Below, piece after piece: positions 1 to 7,245 of a stretch of 20,004 nucleotides of DNA. This DNA comes from JBGQDM01 sp041495845 (GTDB lineage: Bacteria; Acidobacteriota; Terriglobia; Terriglobales; Acidobacteriaceae). A program made the position numbers and the translations under genes. The stretch is taken from assembly GCA_041495845.1 (NCBI GenBank), contig JBGQDM010000060.1, positions 1-20,004 of the forward strand, written 5' to 3'. How positions within the stretch are numbered: the stretch's first letter is position 1; each line of letters opens with the position of its first letter. The notes beneath the pieces are model-generated. The model made no database searches. It saw only the letters and a list, made by a program, of their open reading frames with translations, and had not been told where the DNA came from.

Positions 1-1184
1 AAGCGCGGTTTCTTGGTGACGGGATCAAGAAAAGTGGCGTTGGTCATGCCGTTGGCGGCAATGGCGCACGGCGCAACCGAGGGCAGACCGAGGCCGGGCG
101 CGCAACCGGGACCTTCTCCGGGAGTGGTGATTCCGCTGCCGCCAGTCGTCGCTTGCACAGCAAAAGCGGAGGCGGCCAGGAGCGCGTCGGTGTTGCGCCA
201 GTTGAGAATGGTGAACGATGGCGTGCTGGTGAAGAATCCGAAATCCAGCTTGCCGCCGAACTGGCCACCCACCGCGAAGGAGTCGGCCACCTTCCTGTCC
301 TCGTTGAAGAGCAATTGCAGGACTTGGAAGTTGACGTTCTTGAGGAAGGCTGCGTGCTTGAGATCGAACGAGAATTTTTCCGCGAAGCCTTCCGGGTTGA
401 TGTCCTGATCGAAGGTGACGGAAGTACGGTTCCAGGTGTAGGCGAACTTGCCGCCGGTAAGCTGTAACCAGCGATGGGCCAGCGGCTGGTAGCTGATGAA
501 GCCGCGATCGAGAGCGATGGTCTTGCGGTCAAAGAAGTTGGTCAGCGATTCATTGGTGGTGGTGGGGTCGCCGAGCGAGCCGGTGGCCAGAGCCAGGCCG
601 CCGACGAAGTCTTCGCTGAGTTTGCCTTCAATCCCAAGGCGGACGCGGACGCGGGCCCGGTTGCGGCCAATGCACTGCGGACAATCTTGAAAGAAGCTCT
701 CACCGCGGAGACGGACATCGCCGGTAAAGCGGAAGCGGGAGAGTGAAGATTCGAGCGCGCCCACCCGCTTGGCTTGCTCGTCCCCGCTCGTCCGGGCCAG
801 CGCGAATGCCGTCTTGGCTTCGATGGCATTGTCGGAGGCCTGCGTAGCCATGGTGTCGGCTTGGCTCGCGGACTGCTGCGCTTTGACCGCGACAGCCTGG
901 GCCTGATCGGCGCTCTCCTGCGCTTTCTGGGTGGCACCGGAGGTCTGCTGGGAGTTCTGCAGCAGTTGCTGCAACTGGGTGCGGATCGCATCCATCTGGC
1001 TGTGCTGATCTTCCAGTTGTCTCTGCTGGGCGGTGATCAGTTCGCGCAGTTGCTGGACTTCGGACGAGCGCGCGACGGCACTGGACTTGGTTCTTGGTTT
1101 GGCGGCTGCCGCGACGCACGGGGCGGGGCTTGTAACCAGCATCAGTCCGGCAGCAAACAAGGTAAGCAAGGATCGAGGGCTCAT
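1..1184 (-). CDS. Putative outer-membrane porin, C-terminus cut by window edge
   Basis: The minus frame stays open from the ATG at 1184 to the window edge, giving 394 codons with no stop. Residues 1-26 look like a Sec signal peptide. Residues about 41-150 are Gln/Ala-rich, heptad-like and probably coiled coil. From residue 151 (FRFTGDVRLRGESF) alternating aromatic/polar strands begin, as in a beta-barrel. A periplasmic coiled coil before a barrel is typical of large putative porins in Acidobacteriota and related phyla (Porin_5 or OprO/P-like), but the exact family is uncertain. AAGGAA lies about 12 bases before the ATG. It follows the ABC permease gene by 118 bp on the same strand, so it may pass that transporter's substrate across the outer membrane. 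Class is fairly sure; substrate is unknown. Confidence 0.82.
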   Translation of the reverse strand, partial: MSPRSLLTLFAAGLMLVTSPAPCVAAAAKPRTKSSAVARSSEVQQLRELITAQQRQLEDQHSQMDAIRTQLQQLLQNSQQTSGATQKAQESADQAQAVAVKAQQSASQADTMATQASDNAIEAKTAFALARTSGDEQAKRVGALESSLSRFRFTGDVRLRGESFFQDCPQCIGRNRARVRVRLGIEGKLSEDFVGGLALATGSLGDPTTTNESLTNFFDRKTIALDRGFISYQPLAHRWLQLTGGKFAYTWNRTSVTFDQDINPEGFAEKFSFDLKHAAFLKNVNFQVLQLLFNEDRKVADSFAVGGQFGGKLDFGFFTSTPSFTILNWRNTDALLAASAFAVQATTGGSGITTPGEGPGCAPGLGLPSVAPCAIAANGMTNATFLDPVTKKPR

Positions 1185-1302
1185 AGTGAGTGCAATTCCT
1201 TTGCAAGTATCTAGAAAGATCTACCCGTTTTCTTACATCGCTACCACCCACCCCGAGCGCGGATGGGAATTTCAGTCGAGGGGAACGGAGCGGACGAAGA
1301 GC

Positions 1303-2070
1303 CTACGAGGCCGGCAGCAGACCCCATTTGTGTTGCAGGCGCCGCTCCATGGTGCGGAAGACCACGCCGTCCACCACGAAGCCGATGGCGATAATCAGTA
1401 CCATGACGGCAATCACCTGACTCATGTCACTCAGATCGCGGCCCATCATGAGGAGTTGGCCGAGGCCGAGGCTGACAAAAATCATCTCGCCGGAAATCAG
1501 CGAGCGCCAGGCGAACGCCCAGCCCTGCTTCAATCCGCTCACGATGTAGGGCAAGCTGGCGGGCAGGAGCACGTACACAAAGAGTCTCCAACCAGTGGCG
1601 CCGAGATTGCGTCCGGCCATGGAATAAATTTTCGGCAACTGCTGGCGCCCGGTTTCCATGGCGATGGTGACCGAAAGGAGCGAGCCCATCACCACCACAA
1701 AGAGAATGGCTTTTTCCGTGAGGCCGAACCACAGTACGGCCAGAGGGAGCCAGCAAATACTGGGCAGACTCTGCAAACTCACCAGCAGGCCGCCGAGTGT
1801 CTCTTCAAGAAATTTATTACTGGCCACGCCGAAGCCGAGAATCATGCCGAGGATGATCGAGATGGCATAGCCCAGCAACATGCGGCGCATGCTGACGCCG
1901 ATGCCGATCCAGAAGCTGTGGTCCAGGAATCCATTCCAGAGCGCCAGGCCCACACCCTGCGGCGAGGGAAAGATGTAGGGTGGCCACACTTTGAGGTGGG
2001 CGAGCAGGGCCCAGAGGCCGAGCAGGGCGCCGTAGAAAATCACCAGTCTAAAGAGACGCTGCATGGGCAT
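1303..2070 (-). CDS. ABC transporter permease, SsuC/TauC type
   Basis: This 255-residue inner-membrane protein has about six hydrophobic segments. The EAA-type loop at residues 151-176 (MAGRNLGATGWRLF..LLPASLPYI) is the contact site for the ATPase in binding-protein-dependent permeases. The N-terminal IFPSPQGV motif and the length are usual for the sulfonate/taurine/nitrate permease family (BPD_transp_1). The start at 2070 overlaps the end of the ATPase gene by 23 bp, which implies translational coupling; a second ATG at 2064 is possible. It would form the channel of the importer encoded with the two upstream genes. The substrate cannot be fixed from sequence; sulfonate is favoured because of the regulator upstream. 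Confidence 0.93.
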   Translation of the reverse strand: MPMQRLFRLVIFYGALLGLWALLAHLKVWPPYIFPSPQGVGLALWNGFLDHSFWIGIGVSMRRMLLGYAISIILGMILGFGVASNKFLEETLGGLLVSLQSLPSICWLPLAVLWFGLTEKAILFVVVMGSLLSVTIAMETGRQQLPKIYSMAGRNLGATGWRLFVYVLLPASLPYIVSGLKQGWAFAWRSLISGEMIFVSLGLGQLLMMGRDLSDMSQVIAVMVLIIAIGFVVDGVVFRTMERRLQHKWGLLPAS

Positions 2071-2968
2071 ACTCCGCTTCCAGGCTCTTGTTGATCTCGT
2101 CGCGCAGGTGGCCGAGAATTTCGCGCGCGGTGTTGGCTACGTCCACATCTTCGAGATGACGCGGCCGAGGCAGATCCACCACGAATTCCTGTTTGATTCT
2201 TCCCGGCCGGAAGGTAAACAGCGCCACCCGGTTGCCTAGGCGCACCGCTTCACGCACGTTGTGGGTGACGAAGATGATGGTGCGTCCGGTTTCGGACCAG
2301 ATGCGTTCCAATTCGTCGTGCAACAAGTCGCGGGTTTGCGCGTCGAGCGCGGCGAAGGGCTCGTCCATCAAGAGAACATCGGGTTCAGTGGCCAGGGCGC
2401 GCGCCAGGGCGACGCGCTGCCGCATGCCGCCGGAAAGCTGGTGGATGTAGCTGGTCTCAAACTTGGAAAGATGCACCAGCTTGAGGTATTCGCGGGCGCG
2501 GGCCAGGCGCTCGGCGCGGCCGAGGCCTTTCATTTTCAGGCCGAACTCCACGTTTTCGCGCACCGTGAGCCAGGGAAAGAGGCCGTGGTCCTGGAAAATT
2601 AGGATGCGGTCGGTGCCGGGGCCTTCGACGATACGATCCTCAATGCGGACTTCGCCGGAAGTCGGGTGGTGCATGCCAGCGACGAGATGCAACAGCGTGC
2701 TCTTGCCGCACCCGGAAGGGCCGACGATGCAAAGAAACTCGCCCGCTTTCACTTTCAAGTCAATGTTGTCGAGCGCGAGCAAACGGGTACCGTTCTCGCC
2801 TTTGTAGCTGAGGCAAACGTTCCGGAGCCACACTTTGGGCGCCGCGTCCTCGGCAGGAACGATTGGCGGCACCGCCACCGGCCGCGGTCGCGGCGTAGCC
2901 CGCACCGGGCTGCGATGCTCGCTGACAGGCGGAAACTTGGGAACGGCAGAACTGGTGACTGGATTCAT
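2048..2968 (-). CDS. ABC transporter ATP-binding protein, SsuB/TauB type
   Basis: All nucleotide-binding motifs are present: Walker A GPSGCGKST (83-91), Q-loop Gln126, signature LSGGMRQ (178-184), Walker B LLMDEP (199-204) and H-loop His236. The IFQDHGLFPWLTVRENV stretch is typical of the sulfonate/taurine/nitrate ATPases. The protein has 306 residues, longer than usual, because about 44 Pro/Arg-rich residues precede the ATPase domain (for example PVRATPRPRPVAVPP). The start is supported by AAGG seven bases before the ATG and by an ATGA overlap with the substrate-binding protein gene. It energises import through the permease encoded next. No alternative start removes the extension while keeping the overlap. 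Confidence 0.95.
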   Translation of the reverse strand: MNPVTSSAVPKFPPVSEHRSPVRATPRPRPVAVPPIVPAEDAAPKVWLRNVCLSYKGENGTRLLALDNIDLKVKAGEFLCIVGPSGCGKSTLLHLVAGMHHPTSGEVRIEDRIVEGPGTDRILIFQDHGLFPWLTVRENVEFGLKMKGLGRAERLARAREYLKLVHLSKFETSYIHQLSGGMRQRVALARALATEPDVLLMDEPFAALDAQTRDLLHDELERIWSETGRTIIFVTHNVREAVRLGNRVALFTFRPGRIKQEFVVDLPRPRHLEDVDVANTAREILGHLRDEINKSLEAEYAHAASL

Positions 2969-3981
2969 TGGATTGCCTTTTTACCTTTCTCCCGCAACAC
3001 CTGATTCAGAAGAGAAAGGTCGTACATGCCGTTGAGGTCGGGCATCTGCCTGCCGAGGAAACCAGCATCAAACGCAGATTTTGCCGCGGTAAGCAACGCT
3101 GTGTGCAGCGGATCGTAAGTCACCTGCAAACGCCCAAAGGCTTCGTCCAGCACCGCGGGCGGCAGCGCCTTGCCGGTTTCTTTCTGGATTTGCGCGTTGA
3201 GTGCCTGCTTGGCTTCGGGCAAGTGGCCGTTGATCCAATCGGTGAGCTCGACGTGGGCGCGCAGCCAGTTCTTGACCAGATCCGGATGCTCCTGAAGAAA
3301 TTTTGTGCGGACGATGAGATGAGCGGTGACGAACTGTCCTTTGGGCCAGAGGTCGCGCTCGTCCAGAAACAGGCGGCCGTTGCCCTCGCGGATCAGGCGC
3401 GTGGCCCAGGGTTCCGGCGCCCAGGCGGCATCGAGCTGCTTCTTGAGAAAGAGGGTGAGCTGGTCGGGATTGGCCAGCGGGATCACTTGCACTTCGCCAC
3501 CCTTGTCGGTGGACTTCATGCCGTGCGCCTTCAGCCAGGCCCGCAGCGCCACGTCTTGCGTGTTCCCCATCTGCGGCGAGGCCACCTTTTTGCCGCGGAA
3601 ATCTTCCGGCTTGTTGATGCCACCGTCGTTGCGCACCACCAGAGCGGCGCCGCCACTGGCCGCGCCTGCGACCACACGCACCGCTTCGCCGCCGGAACGG
3701 ACATACGCGGTAATCGCGGGATTGGGGCCGATGTAAGTCATGTCAATCGCGCCGGCGAAAAGCGCTTCCACTGCAGCCGGACCCGCGTTGAAGGTCTTCC
3801 AGTTAATCTTGACGTTCGGCCCCAGCGCTTTTTCAAAGGCGCCGTTGCCCTTGCCGATCATGGCTTGAGGATGAGTAATGTTGGGAAACGCGCCCACGCG
3901 GACGACCTGCTGCGCGGCCGCCGGCAGTGCCGCAAAAATAGCGGCCAACAACGTTGTGACCAGGAAACGTAGCCGGTTCAT
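2965..3981 (-). CDS. ABC transporter periplasmic substrate-binding protein, SsuA-like
   Basis: This 338-residue protein begins with a clear signal peptide (residues 1-24, ending ALPAAAQQ). It then shows the periplasmic binding fold of the aliphatic sulfonate/nitrate/taurine group: VRVGAFPNITHPQAMIGKG, then GAIDMTYIGPNPAITAYVRS, then EDFRGKKVASPQMGNTQDVALRAWL. It would bind the ligand in the periplasm and deliver it to the permease. The ATG overlaps the regulator stop as ATGA, and its own stop overlaps the ATPase start in the same way, so the genes are tightly coupled. Family assignment is firm. Sulfonate rather than nitrate, taurine or a pyrimidine precursor is inferred from the Rrf2 regulator. 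Confidence 0.92.
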   Translation of the reverse strand: MNRLRFLVTTLLAAIFAALPAAAQQVVRVGAFPNITHPQAMIGKGNGAFEKALGPNVKINWKTFNAGPAAVEALFAGAIDMTYIGPNPAITAYVRSGGEAVRVVAGAASGGAALVVRNDGGINKPEDFRGKKVASPQMGNTQDVALRAWLKAHGMKSTDKGGEVQVIPLANPDQLTLFLKKQLDAAWAPEPWATRLIREGNGRLFLDERDLWPKGQFVTAHLIVRTKFLQEHPDLVKNWLRAHVELTDWINGHLPEAKQALNAQIQKETGKALPPAVLDEAFGRLQVTYDPLHTALLTAAKSAFDAGFLGRQMPDLNGMYDLSLLNQVLREKGKKAIQ

Positions 3982-4457
3982 TGATTCTCTTTCCTCAAAA
4001 GAACGGGGCTTGGCGGGGAAGTCTTGCGGCGCGAGCGTGGGGCCGGAGAGGCCGGCTCCACAATCTCCTGCAACGTGGTGTTTTCCAGAATGTTGGCAGC
4101 CGCGTCGCGCACTTTCAGAAACACCTTGTAGAGCGAGCGATGAATGCTGTCGGTTTCGATCAGCGTGCGCAGGGAGTCGGCATCGCCGAAGGGGGCCAGC
4201 GGTCCGTCCATCAGGCGAATGATTTCGCTCAGCCGGATTTCCGAGGGCGGGCGGCGAAGATGGTAGCCGCCCTTGGCTCCGCGCGCGCTATCCACAATGC
4301 GCGCGTTCTTCATTTCCAGCAGGATCAGTTCGAGGAACTTTTCCGGCAAGTTTTCTTCGTAGGCGATATCACGGATTTTGATGGCGCCCTGCTGGTAGCG
4401 GCGGGCGAGGACCATCAGAGCTTGAATGGCGTACAGGCCTTTTTGTGAGACGCGCAT
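3978..4457 (-). CDS. Rrf2-family transcriptional regulator without cysteines
   Basis: This 159-residue protein has the Rrf2 winged-helix start MRVSQKGLYAIQALMVLA, the recognition region IRDIAYEENLPEKFLELILLEMKNA and the wing ARGAKGGYHLRRP. The region that carries three Fe-S cysteines in IscR and NsrR reads MDGPLAPFGDADSLRT, and the protein has no cysteine anywhere, so it cannot hold a classical cluster. In that it resembles CymR, the cysteine-metabolism repressor. About 30 C-terminal residues are basic and Pro/Ser-rich. It is first in the transporter operon and overlaps the binding-protein gene by ATGA. AAGGA lies nine bases before the ATG. A perfect inverted repeat over the promoter suggests autoregulation. 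Confidence 0.93.
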   Translation of the reverse strand: MRVSQKGLYAIQALMVLARRYQQGAIKIRDIAYEENLPEKFLELILLEMKNARIVDSARGAKGGYHLRRPPSEIRLSEIIRLMDGPLAPFGDADSLRTLIETDSIHRSLYKVFLKVRDAAANILENTTLQEIVEPASPAPRSRRKTSPPSPVLLRKENQ

Positions 4458-4768
4458 GGCACCCGATCCTTGGAGAACGCGGTAATGTCTATCAAGACCA
4501 TAGACATTATCTGATAAGCGGGGTTTGCACGCAATCTGCCAAAAGTCTCCAAAACTTAATTCCCAGTCAAGCGATTGATACGCAACAGGTTACGTGCCTA
4601 GCCAGGAGGGCATCCGTGGCCTCAAGATGCAGCGAATTGCACTTCCAGGCAAGAAAACTGACCCTGCGGCGCGGGCATCCCGGCCCTCCGCGGGACATGC
4701 CCACGCGGCATCTTCGGCAGGGTTCGCCTCCCGACTAAACTGAAATTACCCCCGAAAACCAGTTGGTT
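4458..4768. other. Intergenic region between ubiX-like and Rrf2 genes
   Basis: This 311-bp gap holds no convincing gene. It contains the Rrf2 promoter at its left end and, at 4673-4702, an imperfect hairpin (GGGCATCCCG against CGGG-ac-ATGCCC). On the minus strand that hairpin follows the ubiX-like gene by about 65 bases and could be its terminator. The nearest T-rich stretch lies about 10 bases further on, so it is not a good intrinsic terminator. The rest shows nothing recognisable. Confidence 0.4.
4483..4534 (-). promoter_or_regulatory. Promoter and Rrf2 operator of the regulator-transporter operon
   Basis: Read on the minus strand, a -35-like TTGCGT (4529-4534) and a -10 GATAAT (4506-4511) are separated by exactly 17 bases. 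A perfect inverted repeat overlaps the -10 box: TAATGTCTAT at 4483-4492 and ATAGACATTA at 4500-4509, with a 7-base spacer. Its position over the -10 and start site is what a repressor needs. Binding by the adjacent Rrf2 protein is an inference from proximity and from the dyad sites used by dimeric Rrf2 regulators. Confidence 0.72.
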
Positions 4769-5371
4769 CTATCCCTTCCAGCGGTAAGCCGCTGGTTGGG
4801 GCAGGCCGATGTGTTCGAGTACGCGGCATGCGAACTGGCGGGCCATCGCTTCGATGCCACTGGGCCGGTTGTAGAAGGTGGGAATGAGCGGGTAGATGGT
4901 CGCGCCAGCGTCGGCGGCGCGGTACATGTTGCGAATATGAATTTTGTTGAGCGGCGTTTCGCGGACGCAAAGCACTAGCGGCCGTTTTTCTTTGAGGCAA
5001 ACGTCGGCGGCGCGTTCGATGAGTTGGGCGGCGATGCCGTTGGCGATGCGGGCCAGCGTGCCCACGCTGCACGGGATGACCACCATCGGACCGGCGGGAT
5101 AGGAACCGCTGGCGATGTTGGCGCCAATGTCGGCGTTGGCTTGCAGGTGGATTTTGCGCGACGTCTTGCCCAGCACCTGGCGTACGAGGTTGCTGCGGCC
5201 GCGCAAACTGAGCTCTTCGGCGAGAACACGCAGGGCGCTGTCGGAAACGATGAAGTTCACGACCCGGACCCGGTCATCGCGATCGACAGCGAGCAGGAAC
5301 TGGCGCAGAAAAACAGACCCACTGGCGCCGGTGGTGGCAATGGTCAGGTTCTGTGGCGGATGTAGAAGCAA
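4769..5371 (-). CDS. ubiX: UbiX-like flavin prenyltransferase
   Basis: This flavoprotein of 200 residues, a usual UbiX length, shows GASGS (15-19) near the N-terminus, PCSVGTLARIANGIA (100-114), the RETPLNKIHIRNM segment (137-149) and a PTFYNRP motif (164-170). UbiX prenylates FMN to make the cofactor of UbiD-type decarboxylases, used for quinone or aromatic acid metabolism. No ubiD gene is in view. The start is TTG at 5371, with GGGAG five bases upstream. No in-frame ATG lies close enough, since UbiX normally begins only a few residues before the GASG motif. A 7-bp inverted repeat just upstream could fold near the ribosome site. It diverges from the ChaN-like gene. Confidence 0.9.
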   Translation of the reverse strand: MLLHPPQNLTIATTGASGSVFLRQFLLAVDRDDRVRVVNFIVSDSALRVLAEELSLRGRSNLVRQVLGKTSRKIHLQANADIGANIASGSYPAGPMVVIPCSVGTLARIANGIAAQLIERAADVCLKEKRPLVLCVRETPLNKIHIRNMYRAADAGATIYPLIPTFYNRPSGIEAMARQFACRVLEHIGLPQPAAYRWKG

Positions 5372-5381
5372 GCGGTCTCCC

Positions 5382-5407
5382 GCGGGAAAGCAAGTTTGGG
5401 TTCCCGC
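5382..5407. repeat. Inverted repeat upstream of ubiX-like gene
   Basis: GCGGGAA (5382-5388) and TTCCCGC (5401-5407) are perfect 7-bp arms around a 12-base spacer. The left part also lies in the palindrome TCCCGCGGGA (5378-5387). It is in the 131-bp divergent gap and abuts the ribosome binding site of the ubiX-like gene. It may be an operator or a leader hairpin; I cannot decide. Confidence 0.35.
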
Positions 5408-5502
5408 TCAGAGTTAGAGGATAGGAACTGGCGCGCAGCCCGTCAAGCAAGCGGACCGCGCGCAGTACTACCCTCCCGGTTCTGCGGTGGTGTTGCGAAA
5501 TC

Positions 5503-6330
5503 ATGGCAACCCCCGCGACAGTTCGAACTCGCAGTGTCGTGCACGAGCGGCAGGCTGTGGCCGCCGTGGAGCGCGAAATCCGCTCCGCGGTGCGCCCCCC
5601 GCGCAGCCGCTACCTGCGCGAATTCACCACTGCTTTCCAGAACTACCGCACCGTGATGGGCCCGGCCCAGGTGGCGCGCCGTTTGACGCAAAGCGACATC
5701 ATCCTGATCGGCGACTACCATTCACTCTCTGCCTGCCAGAGCTACACAGAAACTCTGCTGGCGGAACTGGCGCGCGAAAAGCGGCCGTTGGTGCTGGCCC
5801 TCGAAGCCATGTTTTCCAGCGACCAGCCGGCTCTGGATGCGTGGTGGGCGGGAGAAGTGAGTGGGGACGAACTCACGACGCGCGTGCAATTCGAGCGCGA
5901 GTGGGGTTACGACTGGCAACCGTACGGCGATTTGCTACAGGCAGCGCGCCGCCACTGCGAAGCGGTCTATGGATTGGACTGCCGTCCGCGTTTTGATTTG
6001 CGCGGAGTGCGGCGGCGCGACCGGCATGCCGCGTCGGTACTCGGCCGCGTGCGGGCGCAACACCCCGAGGCGCGTCTGGTCGTCCTGGTTGGGGAATCGC
6101 ATCTGGCGCCGTCGCATCTGCCGGCGCGCGTGCAGCGCGTTCTTCCCGCAGAGCGCGTGCTGACCGTATTGCAGAATGTGGACGCGCTCTACTGGCAGGC
6201 CGCCGGCGAAGGTCGCGTCGGCGTGGAAGCGGTGGAGGTCCAAGACGATGTGCTCTGCGTCTTCAGCGCCACACCGCTCGAGAAGTACGAAAGCTACCGG
6301 CATTATCTCGACCGCTGGGAGCAGGAATAG
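5503..6330 (+). CDS. ChaN/Tiki-like domain protein
   Basis: This 275-residue protein shows the hallmarks of the ChaN-like heme-binding/Tiki superfamily: IILIGDYHSL (67-76, where the usual motif is GExH), LVLALEAMFSSDQ (96-108), the helix segment WGYDWQPYGDLLQAA, and a second conserved motif VVLVGESHLAPSHLP (193-207). Family members bind heme or act as metal-dependent hydrolases. Bacterial ChaN is a lipoprotein, but this one has no signal peptide or lipobox, so it is probably cytoplasmic. The first GExH-type site is altered to GDYH, while the second keeps GESH. It diverges from the ubiX-like gene. The ribosome site is weak. The exact role is unknown. Confidence 0.8.
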   Translation: MATPATVRTRSVVHERQAVAAVEREIRSAVRPPRSRYLREFTTAFQNYRTVMGPAQVARRLTQSDIILIGDYHSLSACQSYTETLLAELAREKRPLVLALEAMFSSDQPALDAWWAGEVSGDELTTRVQFEREWGYDWQPYGDLLQAARRHCEAVYGLDCRPRFDLRGVRRRDRHAASVLGRVRAQHPEARLVVLVGESHLAPSHLPARVQRVLPAERVLTVLQNVDALYWQAAGEGRVGVEAVEVQDDVLCVFSATPLEKYESYRHYLDRWEQE

Positions 6331-6408
6331 GCTGCCGGCCGGCACGGAATTCCCACAAGACAACGGGCCGTCCATTCGCACCACCGCGCCCTCTCCCCTG
6401 CCCTGCTC

Positions 6409-6440
6409 TTGTCAAGCTCTCTGTTCTGAAGTTAGAACAG
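6409..6440 (+). promoter_or_regulatory. Promoter-like pair with operator-like palindrome, no gene downstream
   Basis: TTGTCA (6409-6414) and TTAGAA (6432-6437) are 17 bases apart on the plus strand. The second box overlaps a perfect inverted repeat, CTGTTCT (6421-6427) and AGAACAG (6434-6440), with a 6-base spacer. The following region has no recognisable plus-strand gene. The same repeat could instead be a weak terminator for the ChaN-like gene, since CTTTTC follows, but it has only a short T-run. Confidence 0.35.
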
Positions 6441-6503
6441 CTTTTCTGTGCAAACATCCCCCGGCCCGCAACCCGTTCCCAACCATGAGCTTTCTGCCAA
6501 GCA

Positions 6504-6547
6504 ATAGCTTCAAGCTATCACGATTTCCACAGTGTTCCGCCGGAACA
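6504..6547. repeat. Two further short inverted repeats in the convergent gap
   Basis: ATAGCTT-c-AAGCTAT (6504-6518) and TGTTCC-gcc-GGAACA (6533-6547) are both perfect. With the palindrome at 6421-6440 they make three dyads within 127 bp between the ends of two converging genes. Both also fall within a 21-codon frame starting at ATG 6485 and ending at 6550, for which I see no independent support. Confidence 0.4.
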
Positions 6548-6570
6548 TAGTAACGATTTGCAGAGGAACC

Positions 6571-7245
6571 CTACCGCTCCGGCAGCCCCGTGATCCGGAT
6601 GCCTGACCCGTGCGTTTTATAGCGGATGTTCAGCCCGATCAGCAGCGCCGTCATCTGCTCCACGATGCGCGCGTTCTCCAGCTTGCCGCCATCGAGCGCG
6701 CGCAGACCGGGAATTTTCTCCACCAGCCCGCGCACCAGTTGCGCCGCCTCGGCGTGGTCGCTGCAGACGAGCACGTCGCAATCAATGGGCTGCGCGCCGC
6801 TTAGCAGATCAGCCGACACATTCTGAAACGCGGCCACCACGGCCACTCCGGGCAGCAGCTCCGCTGTCTGTTGCACTGCGGAACCCTGCCACACGCCCAG
6901 CGTGCGCGACGGCCGCCCGCCTACGCTGGCCGCCAGCGGTACGGTCGCGTCTATCAGGATGCTGCCCGGCTTGATCGTGGCTTTGAGTTGCTTGAGCAGC
7001 GCGGCCTGGCCTTCAAACGGGACGGTGAGCGCGAGCAAGTCGGTGGCACGGCACACATCTTCGTTGCTCATGCCGGAAACTTTCGCGCCCGCGCCCGCCT
7101 GCTGCAGGATGCGCGCCGCCGCTTCCGCGGCCCGCGCCGCATCGCGCGAGCCGATGATCACCGCCTCGCCCGCGCGCGCCCAGCGTAGTGCGAGACCGAG
7201 CCCCTGCGGCCCGGTACCACCGAGAATGCCGATGGCGCGCGTCAT
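6571..7245 (-). CDS. npdG: NADPH:F420 oxidoreductase-like protein
   Basis: This 224-residue Rossmann protein starts AIGILGGTGPQGLGLALRWA, with the dinucleotide motif GGTGPQG (9-15) and GSRD (32-35), the NADP-binding signature of F420-dependent NADP reductases. Later SILIDATVPL, VVAAFQNVSADLL, DVLVCSDH and a C-terminal LNIRYKTHGSGIRITGL match that family's layout. It would move hydride between NADPH and coenzyme F420. Its ATG overlaps the stop of the cofH gene as ATGA, and that pairing strongly supports the assignment. The other F420 genes (cofG, cofC, cofD, cofE) are not in the window. Confidence 0.88.
   Translation of the reverse strand: MTRAIGILGGTGPQGLGLALRWARAGEAVIIGSRDAARAAEAAARILQQAGAGAKVSGMSNEDVCRATDLLALTVPFEGQAALLKQLKATIKPGSILIDATVPLAASVGGRPSRTLGVWQGSAVQQTAELLPGVAVVAAFQNVSADLLSGAQPIDCDVLVCSDHAEAAQLVRGLVEKIPGLRALDGGKLENARIVEQMTALLIGLNIRYKTHGSGIRITGLPER

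Noticed and set aside
1033..2094. Plus-strand open frame of 353 codons
   Set aside because: It runs antisense across the porin start, the gap and the permease gene. It is His/Gln/Glu-rich and low in complexity, as expected of a GC-rich shadow frame.
2968..3972. Plus-strand open frame of 334 codons
   Set aside because: It is antisense to the substrate-binding protein gene, which has a signal peptide, family motifs and operon overlaps; the plus-strand translation has no family features.
4673..4702. Hairpin after the ubiX-like gene as an intrinsic terminator
   Set aside because: The stem is interrupted and there is no immediate T-run, so it is noted only as a weak possibility.
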